Shown: positions 1-5,370 of the stretch, piece by piece
Position numbering within the stretch: the stretch's first letter is position 1
Layout: each line of letters opens with the position of its first letter
Assembly (NCBI GenBank): GCA_964546645.1
Contig: CAZJKM010000136.1
Span: 1-5,370 of the forward strand
Source of the DNA: A37T11 sp964546645
GTDB taxonomy: Bacteria > Bacteroidota > Bacteroidia > Sphingobacteriales > Sphingobacteriaceae
Direction: 5' to 3'
DNA: 5,370 nucleotides
Program-made: the position numbers and the translations under genes
The notes under the pieces: generated by a model
Databases searched by the model: none
The model's input: only the letters and a program-made list of their open reading frames with translations
Told to the model about the DNA's origin: nothing

Positions 1-12
1 CACCTCCTGATC

Positions 13-540
13 ATGAAAATATCCTTTCTTTTCCTGTTAATTATCCTATGTGCCTGTCAGTCCCACCGACAGCGGTATGCCGTGCAGCGCGACAGTATCT
101 ATCTGCAGAAAACGGACTCCCTGACAGCGCTGAAAAAGCTATGGATACAGGCTGGCAACCGGCAGCAGTCGGATCAGCAAACCGCCTCTGAAACACTGAT
201 TATTTTCCCCCTGGGCACTGTATCCTATCACGCGGACAGCGGCTTCCGCGGACAGGCCGCAGCCATCCTGGTACAGCATGCCCGCAGCCTAAGCCGTGTG
301 CAGCATGCGGACAGCGTGTTACTCGGACTGGAATCACGGACCACTATTACTAACCAGGCCCGGGAAACCTATACGGCCCATATGGAAAAGGAATCCGTGA
401 CGGAGCGGGAACCGGCTTCCGGCTTCTCCTTCCGCTGGCTGGCCATTGCCCTGCTATCGGGCTGCGTGCTGATTGTCCTGGTCGTATTCCTGCGTCGTGC
501 ACGCCCGAAACCGCACTATTCCGGGAAATGTATAAAATAG
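13..540 (+). CDS. Lipoprotein with C-terminal transmembrane segment (spanin-like topology), function unknown
   Basis: The 175-residue product starts with a short hydrophobic signal and a lipobox, L12-C13-A14-C15, so Cys15 should be lipidated after signal peptidase II cleavage. Residues 16-139 are polar and largely helix-like, with a VQHA motif repeated at 87-90 and 96-99. A second hydrophobic stretch at 142-160 is followed at once by the basic residues R161, R162 and R164, which fits a membrane anchor with a short cytoplasmic tail. A lipidated N-terminus plus a C-terminal membrane span joined by a soluble region of about 125 residues is the layout of one-component phage spanins; this resemblance is topological only and I recognise no family. 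The ATG lies 12 bases from the window edge and has no Shine-Dalgarno-like sequence before it, only a CCTCC stretch. A TGA at 8-10 could end an upstream gene. The downstream neighbour is convergent, 29 bp away. Confidence 0.8.
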   Translation: MKISFLFLLIILCACQSHRQRYAVQRDSIYLQKTDSLTALKKLWIQAGNRQQSDQQTASETLIIFPLGTVSYHADSGFRGQAAAILVQHARSLSRVQHADSVLLGLESRTTITNQARETYTAHMEKESVTEREPASGFSFRWLAIALLSGCVLIVLVVFLRRARPKPHYSGKCIK

Positions 541-569
541 AGGATCAGGATACCAAACATTCCGATCAC

Positions 570-2510
570 TCACCCGCCAAATGAACGATGGATACCTGTG
601 CCTGCAGCAAGGACCGTCAGGTGTTCACCATCCTGTGTGATCTGAGGGGGTGTCCAGCCACCTCCGGGATCGCACCAGAATACCCACCAGCGCACCCCGG
701 TACCGGTACCGAGTGTCGCTGTGTGCGTCAATGTCAGCGGCCCCCGGCTGCCCGGATGGCGATTCAGGCCGGATGGAACAAACGGGTCGGAAACGGTCCC
801 TAACCATAAGGCAGACGAACCGTCACTCAGCCGTGCCCAGCCTGCTGTAAAGGTCCATGCGAGGTCAGTGTCGCCGATCCAGTGGGTCTGGATCCCGGTA
901 GCCGGGCGAAGGGAACGGAACCGGTCACGTACGACAACCATCCGCCCTGCACCGGGAGCCTGCCAGATATCCCGGTGTACGGAGGCATCACCGGGCAGTC
1001 CCGTATAGCAGGGAGTGAGATGAATACCCGTGTGTTGCCAGCCGTGTTCATCCGTATCCACACCCATTAACTGGCCGGCCGGCGCCTTCTGTGCCTGCCC
1101 ATCAATCACCGGACAATTGTGTGCCGCTGTCCCGATGGTATAATCCCGTTCCTCGCCGGGCCGGTACTGCTGGTATCCCGGATCGGTAATCCAGAACCGT
1201 TGCTGCCAGCCGAGGACGAGATGCCCGCAGTCGCGGTGCAGGTGTGACATCCTGCTGCGGGGAACACTCACCACAACGGCAAGGTCAGCGGCCGACCAAC
1301 CGGTACGAAGAGAGACGGCACCGGGGTGTTCATGCGGTGCGACAGCGGGTACCGTTAAGCCGGACCCGAACAGGCCTGCGTGTTCCCTTGCAGCTGATAG
1401 GGCAGCAACAGGCAGCCGGTTTGCCGGAATATGTACGAGCAGCCACGCTGCATCGCGCCACCCATACCAGGCGGCGAGACGCACCAGGGCCGTGCACCAG
1501 AAATTCATCTCCGGCTCCACATCCCCGATCGGGGCATGTACAGCAGGCTGCCCGGGGAGCGTAAGATCGATCCATTGGTTTGCCAGACTCCGGAAAGTAT
1601 CCTGATGTTGCTGTAACAGTTCCGTACGGGATGGCAGGCCGGCCATCCACTCGGTAATATGGTCCATCAGGTAACCGTCATAAGCGGTACCTTCCGTATG
1701 GAATTCCTTTCCGGTACGGTAGCGGCACCAGGTGTGCAGCACGGTAGCCGTTTTCTGCTCCATCACCCCGGCATGGGGGCTGTTGAGCACACGGGCGAGC
1801 TGGGCGGAACGAACCAGGATAATAGCGGGGATATTGTGTAATTGCTGGGGAGTAAAATCGTCGCTGTGATTCCACTGTTTCTGAAACCAGGGCCAGACAT
1901 CCCGTTCAACCAACGCGGTGGCCGCCAGTCGTGTTTGCTGCAGCAGTGCGGCATCCCAGCCGGTGGTGTCTGCGAGGGCAAGGGAAAAACAGGCGGCGAT
2001 ATGAGCCGTAACCAGGCTCACCTGGCTGCTGGAGCCTTCGATGAACCGGTCCCATCCGGCCAATGCCGCCAGCTCCTGCTGGAGCAGCATTCCTGCATTG
2101 GAATCCTTGTCACGCCGCCATGCCATATGCAGCCTGCGCCAGCGGCTTTCCAGGTCCCACGACAACCAGGTCAGCCACGGGTATACGCCTCCGGTGATGC
2201 CCACTGGTAAACCTTGGTGGTTCGGGCGCTCCGCCACCGGCAGCCGGAAAGTGAGGGTGTGTCCGATGCGGTAATAATAAACGTCCAGTTCGGAGCGTTT
2301 TTTTTCGTATGCCACGCGATCAAGCACCAGTCGCCGGAGGTCACGCTGACTCCAGGGCTTATCTGAGCGAAACGCCGTACCGGCTGAAAAGGGCGTCGTT
2401 GTTGCGGTGTCTCCTGATCCACGAACCATCTCCGGCAGGCCTGCCACGAGTCCCGTACCGGCGACGGACGCATAGCGGATAAAACGTCTGCGATTTAATT
2501 CATTTTCCAT
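570..2510 (-). CDS. Heparinase II/III-like protein with twin-arginine signal
   Basis: The 646-residue product resembles heparinase II/III-type polysaccharide lyases, which cleave acidic polysaccharides by beta-elimination. Residues 6-10 (NRRRF) followed by a weakly hydrophobic stretch to about 25 form a Tat-type signal, so export of a folded protein is likely. Residues about 110-380 are helix-rich with many Trp residues, fitting the alpha/alpha toroid domain, and contain EGTAYDGY (273-280), where a catalytic Tyr could lie. Residues about 398-640 fit the beta-sandwich domain: SHLHRDCGH (422-430), ITDPGYQQY (441-449) and AAHN with VIDGQ (463-472) match the family's conserved His-x-Asp, DPG and HN/DGQ blocks. 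The ATG at 2510 is preferred; a TTG two codons upstream (2516) is in frame, but the ATG follows an A-rich AAAAAGAAA stretch that suits Bacteroidota initiation. The substrate cannot be read from the sequence, and no SusC/D or other carbohydrate genes lie nearby. It could be a non-catalytic or differently specific family member. Confidence 0.88.
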   Translation of the reverse strand: MENELNRRRFIRYASVAGTGLVAGLPEMVRGSGDTATTTPFSAGTAFRSDKPWSQRDLRRLVLDRVAYEKKRSELDVYYYRIGHTLTFRLPVAERPNHQGLPVGITGGVYPWLTWLSWDLESRWRRLHMAWRRDKDSNAGMLLQQELAALAGWDRFIEGSSSQVSLVTAHIAACFSLALADTTGWDAALLQQTRLAATALVERDVWPWFQKQWNHSDDFTPQQLHNIPAIILVRSAQLARVLNSPHAGVMEQKTATVLHTWCRYRTGKEFHTEGTAYDGYLMDHITEWMAGLPSRTELLQQHQDTFRSLANQWIDLTLPGQPAVHAPIGDVEPEMNFWCTALVRLAAWYGWRDAAWLLVHIPANRLPVAALSAAREHAGLFGSGLTVPAVAPHEHPGAVSLRTGWSAADLAVVVSVPRSRMSHLHRDCGHLVLGWQQRFWITDPGYQQYRPGEERDYTIGTAAHNCPVIDGQAQKAPAGQLMGVDTDEHGWQHTGIHLTPCYTGLPGDASVHRDIWQAPGAGRMVVVRDRFRSLRPATGIQTHWIGDTDLAWTFTAGWARLSDGSSALWLGTVSDPFVPSGLNRHPGSRGPLTLTHTATLGTGTGVRWWVFWCDPGGGWTPPQITQDGEHLTVLAAGTGIHRSFGG

Positions 2511-2591
2511 TCGCAATTTCTTTTTAGTTGATGCTGGTTTTCTTAATGGGACGTCTGCAAACGAAAGCGGACTTTTCCGTAACGTATTTTT

Positions 2592-2630
2592 TCGGATTTG
2601 AAGATACCATTTTTGGGCGGAATAATCCGA
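2592..2630. repeat. Inverted repeat TCGGATT / AATCCGA in divergent intergenic region
   Basis: TCGGATT at 2592-2598 and its exact complement AATCCGA at 2624-2630 form 7-bp arms separated by 25 bp, placed between two divergent starts. This could be an operator for a dimeric or tetrameric regulator acting on both genes. A 7-bp repeat in this much sequence may also arise by chance, so the call is weak. Confidence 0.35.
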
Positions 2631-2650
2631 TTTTCTTTATATACTTTTTT

Positions 2651-2668
2651 TGCGGTATGCTGCGGTAT
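2651..2668. repeat. Direct repeat TGCGGTAT x2, 10-bp period
   Basis: TGCGGTAT occurs at 2651-2658 and again at 2661-2668, exactly one helical turn apart, about 80-100 bp upstream of the ATG at 2748. Same-face spacing suits binding of a tandem-site activator or response regulator, but no regulator gene is present in the window to link it to. Confidence 0.4.
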
Positions 2669-2747
2669 TTGAATATATAATTTTCCGTGCGTACATTCGG
2701 CCCGGAATCCGGCTGAAAGGCAGACGGCCATATAACAGGACCTTCAT

Positions 2748-3518
2748 ATGAAAAAAAGCATACTTTTCTTTCTTTTAACTACCGCATCCTTCGCAATGTC
2801 CTATGCGCAGACAGCACCATCCGGTGAAAGGGCGTCATGGGGATATTTCCGTCTCGGGATCAATCATCTCGGGAAAGAACTTTCAGCGGACCTGACGATG
2901 AAAGAGAACATACTGGCGGGATATTCCGGAAACAAAACGGGCTATGTGTTGGAGTTCGGCCGCAACTACTACCTCCATAAGAAGAGCCTGTGGCCCCGGT
3001 TCCCTACAAAGATCGGACTGGATTGGACGCAGGTGTCTGTTACATACAATAAGCTGGATTTCTCGCAGTTTGTTGCGCAGGATCTGGAAGATGGCTATAC
3101 GATAGACCGGAAGTCCTTTTCGTCCATCACCGCTTCCTCCAAATTAGGGCCTGTGGTATCTGTTAACGTTATCCGGAAGCTGGTGGTGGATGTCCGGGCA
3201 CAGGTAGCGTATACCGTGCACGCGCACGTCGTTGACTATGAGGCGGACAATGGAAGTGAGGTAAAGTACCTTTCCTTCATACGGGAGCAGGAGGAAGGCC
3301 CGGGTGAAGGTGATCCCGAACGTTCCTTTTCGCTGGGAAGGTTATTCCATACCGGATGGCGGCCTTCCTATGGTTTGACAGCCCGCTACGGTGGGATTGG
3401 TGTGGCAATAGATTACCTTGCCGGGAACCTGAACGCCGGATACATCTCCGATGAAGGGGATGGAGAGGCAAAAATAAAAGCAGGTGCCGTACAGTTTAAA
3501 CTGAGCCTGAAACTATAG
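2748..3518 (+). CDS. Exported protein, probable small outer-membrane beta-barrel
   Basis: The 256-residue product has a classical Sec signal peptide: K2-K3, a hydrophobic core at about 4-16, and a probable signal peptidase I site after SYA (18-20), leaving Gln21 first. The mature part is built of alternating polar/hydrophobic stretches rich in Tyr, Gly and Val, for example around 64-76, 86-100, 133-162, 205-225 and 244-256, as in beta-strands of an outer-membrane barrel of roughly eight to ten strands. An acidic Glu/Gly-rich stretch (180-191) is probably an exposed loop. The protein ends on a strand-like segment finishing in Leu. I recognise no named family and no catalytic motif, so its role is unknown. 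The start is firm: AGGA lies seven bases before the ATG and the signal peptide begins there. The gene diverges from the heparinase-like gene and its last 23 bp overlap the convergent amidase-like gene. Confidence 0.82.
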   Translation: MKKSILFFLLTTASFAMSYAQTAPSGERASWGYFRLGINHLGKELSADLTMKENILAGYSGNKTGYVLEFGRNYYLHKKSLWPRFPTKIGLDWTQVSVTYNKLDFSQFVAQDLEDGYTIDRKSFSSITASSKLGPVVSVNVIRKLVVDVRAQVAYTVHAHVVDYEADNGSEVKYLSFIREQEEGPGEGDPERSFSLGRLFHTGWRPSYGLTARYGGIGVAIDYLAGNLNAGYISDEGDGEAKIKAGAVQFKLSLKL

Positions 3519-5127
3519 GCACGGCGTGGGGTACGATGCCACATTTTTTTAAAAAATTCGCTGTTATTTGCTGTACGCGCTCATCTTCGCCGTGCGGCCG
3601 GCCGAAGTGGGAATGCGGAGCCACAAAACCGGGTGTGTTGGCAAGACCTATCGACCAGTAGATCGTAGCAGCGTTGAAAACCCAGTTTCCTTTCGGACCG
3701 GGGTAAACGGTGGCCGTATAGTGGGAAGTGGCACCTCCGGCATTGATGGTCTGCCCTTCGGCAATAACCTCCAGTCCGGGTATGTCTGCCGGATCACCAT
3801 GATGCTCCCAGCCTACCAGGCCGGGTATCCGGTCGCCTTTTTTCATACCGGTATGCTCAAAGATCCAATGGTCCGGACGGCTGACCATCCAATCAGCCGA
3901 CCCGTTGAACGGATACACCGTTCGTGCGCCGATGAGTGTATTCTCATTGGGCCAGGGGTGCGGTTTGAAGGGCCCCATGATACCCAGGGCTTTTTCGTCC
4001 TGCCGCAGGCCCCCGAAACGGCCGATCCGGCTCATGACCCGGTTGGGTAAACCGTTCGGCACGGGGACCGTGGCGGACCTGCTGCCTGAAGTGGCGTCCA
4101 GACCGGATGCCTGGTCAACACTGGAAGGGGCCACACGGATGGCCGACTCCAGTTCAATAACCCACATCAGCGCATTGCCCGATAAAAAGGCCGCACTTAA
4201 CCCGTTGTCTACGGCTTCCTTCACATGCTTAAACATGTCATATGTCCAGTATTCATCGTGCCCGACAGACAGGAAGCAAGAGACCCGGTCGAGGCCGCTC
4301 CGGTCGGCATGGGTATCGGTGTTTGCCCAGTAGGTCACATCATATCCATGCTTTTCAAGCCAGTAACACAGGGGGTATTCCCAAAGGAGGAATTCACCGG
4401 AGCCCTGCGACAGCGGCTGTTCCACCACCTGAGGGTATTTCCCGAACGGCCGGTCGTAGCTCACTTTTGTCCGGCTGCTGAGGGGTTGCTTTGGTGCATC
4501 ACTGTCGTACAGTGAAAATTCATCCGGCCACTTGTTATAGGCCTGCCAGGTGGTATCGCTGGTCTGGAAGAGGATGTCTGCCTTCCGGTCGTCACGAAGG
4601 ACAAAGATGAGGTAGCTTTCATACCGGTGTGCGGAACAGGAAAGTTTGCCGAGGTAGACACCGCTGACCCAGTTTTCCGGAACGGTGAATGCTGTGGAGC
4701 GGGCCCAATGGCATATCCGAAGCCGGTGTTCGGAGACGGGCGGATCGGGCTGCGGTTTCACCGGAACCGGTCCTAACCGTTGCATGAAGCGGCCACCTTT
4801 GCCGCCGTAATATCCCATGCGGTAAAAGTCAATAAAAACGTCCGTCGGTACGTTGGCATTAAGAAAGATACCCAGTGTTTCCCCCGCCCTGACGCTTATC
4901 TGGGAACAGTAACCTTCCAGCCATTTCGATCGGAATGGCTCGGACCGGACATAGGTGAGCTGCCAGTCGGTAGTACCGGGATGCTCGTTTTCACGGGCGA
5001 TTAATCCGTTTTTCGCAGGTGCGGTGCCGGCCGTGCCTGCCAGCGGTGCCAGAACACCTGCTATACCCGCTCCGGCTGCTTGCTGAAGCAGTTTCCGGCG
5101 GGTGAGATGGTTGGATTTACTTTTCAT
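3496..5127 (-). CDS. N,N-dimethylformamidase large (beta) subunit-like protein with twin-arginine signal
   Basis: The 543-residue product belongs to the N,N-dimethylformamidase beta-subunit-like family; the characterised enzyme hydrolyses dimethylformamide to dimethylamine and formate using a mononuclear iron held by two Tyr and one carboxylate. T9-R10-R11 followed by a small-residue stretch (about 17-36) looks like a Tat signal, so a folded, possibly metal-loaded enzyme would be exported. A beta-rich domain (about 50-178) carries FYRMGYYGGKGGR (101-113). An alpha/beta core (about 182-330) carries TWQAYN (193-198), SVGHDEYW (287-294) and FLSGN (314-318). The C-terminal part carries GLVGWEHHGD (436-445) and an FNAATIYW block (484-491). 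H290, E292, N318 and E441 look like conserved active-site positions; Tyr ligands may be Y197 plus one of Y207, Y251 or Y255. It is shorter than the roughly 760-residue enzyme subunit I recall. The true substrate is unknown. The ATG at 5127 has no clear ribosome binding site. Confidence 0.87.
   Translation of the reverse strand: MKSKSNHLTRRKLLQQAAGAGIAGVLAPLAGTAGTAPAKNGLIARENEHPGTTDWQLTYVRSEPFRSKWLEGYCSQISVRAGETLGIFLNANVPTDVFIDFYRMGYYGGKGGRFMQRLGPVPVKPQPDPPVSEHRLRICHWARSTAFTVPENWVSGVYLGKLSCSAHRYESYLIFVLRDDRKADILFQTSDTTWQAYNKWPDEFSLYDSDAPKQPLSSRTKVSYDRPFGKYPQVVEQPLSQGSGEFLLWEYPLCYWLEKHGYDVTYWANTDTHADRSGLDRVSCFLSVGHDEYWTYDMFKHVKEAVDNGLSAAFLSGNALMWVIELESAIRVAPSSVDQASGLDATSGSRSATVPVPNGLPNRVMSRIGRFGGLRQDEKALGIMGPFKPHPWPNENTLIGARTVYPFNGSADWMVSRPDHWIFEHTGMKKGDRIPGLVGWEHHGDPADIPGLEVIAEGQTINAGGATSHYTATVYPGPKGNWVFNAATIYWSIGLANTPGFVAPHSHFGRPHGEDERVQQITANFLKKCGIVPHAVPIVSGSV
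3523..3550 (+). terminator. Candidate intrinsic terminator of the beta-barrel gene, inside the opposing CDS
   Basis: Five bases after the TAG stop, GGCGT (3523-3527) can pair with ATGCC (3536-3540), with one G-U pair and an 8-base loop, followed by ACA and seven T (3544-3550). The stem is short. The site falls inside the last codons of the convergent minus-strand gene. Confidence 0.45.
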
Positions 5128-5163
5128 TGATCGGGGGTTGTATGTTCCGTGGGCTCATGCTTT

Positions 5164-5200
5164 CTTTTCGCTTTCAAAGATAGTGATTAAGCACGAAAAG
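5164..5200 (-). promoter_or_regulatory. Candidate promoter of the dimethylformamidase-like gene, flanked by an inverted repeat
   Basis: On the minus strand, TATCTTTG (5182-5175) matches the Bacteroidota -7 consensus TAnnTTTG exactly and lies 47 bp before the ATG at 5127, giving a leader of about 40 bases. No -33 TTTG is seen at the usual spacing. The box sits between the arms of a 7-bp inverted repeat, CTTTTCG (5164-5170) and CGAAAAG (5194-5200), which could be an operator. Confidence 0.5.
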
Positions 5201-5253
5201 CAGGTTACCTTCGTGTCATTACGCGAAGACCCTGAAGGTATCGGGGATGCTGC

Positions 5254-5280
5254 AACCGTACCCTGCCGGAAAGGGCGGTT
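5254..5280 (-). terminator. Stem-loop after the truncated right-edge gene, possible terminator
   Basis: AACCG (5254-5258) pairs with CGGTT (5276-5280), and inside them CCCT (5261-5264) pairs with AGGG (5272-5275), with a two-base bulge and a 7-base loop: nine base pairs in all. It begins six bases past the minus-strand stop at 5287. No T tract follows on the minus strand, so it may stabilise a 3' end rather than terminate by itself. Confidence 0.4.
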
Positions 5281-5286
5281 TATCCG

Positions 5287-5370
5287 TCAGGCGGCCGGCA
5301 TCACTTCGGTTACCCGTTGTTGCCACCATGCAGCCAGTTTACCGATAACAATGTCTCCGCCGAGATAGAA
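5287..5370 (-). CDS. C-terminal end of a gene cut by the window edge, product unknown
   Basis: The minus strand is open from the right edge to a TGA at 5289-5287, giving 27 residues that begin FYLGGDIVIGKLAAWW and end in VMPAA. The composition (Gly-Gly, hydrophobic strand, amphipathic helix with paired Trp) is protein-like, and a nine-pair stem-loop follows the stop directly. I do not recognise the family from so little. The gene would lie 159 bp upstream of the dimethylformamidase-like gene on the same strand; the promoter candidate and stem-loop between them suggest separate transcription. The opposite strand is also open here, so the call is tentative. Confidence 0.5.
   Translation of the reverse strand, partial: FYLGGDIVIGKLAAWWQQRVTEVMPAA

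Larger units (their letters stand above)
2511..2747. promoter_or_regulatory. AT-rich divergent intergenic region with candidate control elements
   Basis: This 237-bp stretch separates two divergent genes and must hold the promoters of both. It is clearly more AT-rich than its flanks, with T runs at 2586-2592 and 2645-2651. No perfect TAnnTTTG box is visible in either direction. The closest matches, each one base off, are TTCGTTTG on the minus strand (2565-2558) and TAATTTTC on the plus strand (2678-2685); neither has a well-spaced -33 TTTG. AGGA at 2737-2740, seven bases before the ATG at 2748, is the ribosome binding site of the plus-strand gene. A small CCGG-AAT-CCGG hairpin (2702-2712) lies in its probable leader. 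Confidence 0.55.

Noticed and set aside
1..10. End of an upstream gene with TGA at 8-10
   Set aside because: Only two codons would be inside the window, so there is nothing to support a coding call.
548..596. GGATACC repeated at 548-554 and 590-596
   Set aside because: Two 7-bp copies, one of them within coding sequence, with no further structure; compatible with chance, and no integrase or element boundary is present.
698..711. Perfect 14-bp palindrome CGGTACCGGTACCG
   Set aside because: It encodes a Gly-Thr-Gly-Thr run in the heparinase-like gene; the symmetry follows from alternating GGT and ACC codons, so an operator or recombination site is not needed to explain it.
588..1070. Several open frames on the plus strand opposite the heparinase-like gene
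   Set aside because: They lie antisense to a gene with clear family motifs, have low-complexity Arg/Pro/Cys-rich translations typical of shadows in GC-rich DNA, and lack ribosome binding sites.
1842..2210. Plus-strand open frame of 122 codons
   Set aside because: It is fully antisense to the conserved toroid domain of the heparinase-like gene; the translation shows no domain, signal or plausible composition.
2543..2731. Minus-strand open frame of 62 codons in the divergent intergenic region
   Set aside because: The translation is Lys/Arg-rich without a domain, lies in AT-rich promoter DNA, and has no convincing ribosome binding site.
3568..4333. Plus-strand open frames of 160 and 142 codons
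   Set aside because: They are antisense to the dimethylformamidase-like gene, whose conserved motifs on the minus strand explain the open reading.
5102..5368. Plus-strand open frame of 88 codons over the right-hand intergenic region
   Set aside because: It overlaps the start of the amidase-like gene, runs across the promoter candidate and stem-loop, has no ribosome binding site, and its translation looks non-protein-like.

Overview
The window looks like chromosomal DNA from a moderately GC-rich member of the Bacteroidota, perhaps Chitinophagaceae-like (genus not determinable by eye). The pointers are a Bacteroidota-style lipoprotein signal, weak or A-rich ribosome binding sites, AT-rich intergenic DNA beside GC-rich genes, and one good match to the Bacteroidota -7 promoter element (TAnnTTTG). 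I see no tRNA, rRNA, CRISPR array, transposase or insertion sequence.

Layout from left to right: (1) 13-540 (+), a 175-residue lipoprotein with a second, C-terminal membrane segment, a topology resembling one-component phage spanins. (2) 570-2510 (-), a 646-residue heparinase II/III-like protein with a twin-arginine-type signal. (3) 2511-2747, an AT-rich divergent intergenic region with an inverted repeat and a 10-bp-period direct repeat. (4) 2748-3518 (+), a 256-residue exported protein, probably a small outer-membrane beta-barrel. (5) 3496-5127 (-), a 543-residue relative of the N,N-dimethylformamidase large subunit, also with a twin-arginine-type signal; its 3' end overlaps gene 4 by 23 bp on the opposite strand. 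(6) 5128-5286, a non-coding stretch with a promoter candidate for gene 5 and a stem-loop after gene 6. (7) 5287-5370 (-), the last 27 codons of a gene running in from the right edge.

The genes mostly alternate in strand, so they do not form one operon. The common theme is the cell envelope: a lipoprotein, a probable barrel, and two enzyme-like proteins apparently exported folded by the Tat route, one of a polysaccharide-lyase-like fold and one of an iron-dependent amidase family. No SusC/SusD pair, sulfatase, transporter or regulator is present, so a polysaccharide-utilisation locus is not supported, and any joint function is inference. The most interesting leads are the exported dimethylformamidase-like protein with no small subunit beside it on its downstream side, and the spanin-like lipoprotein.
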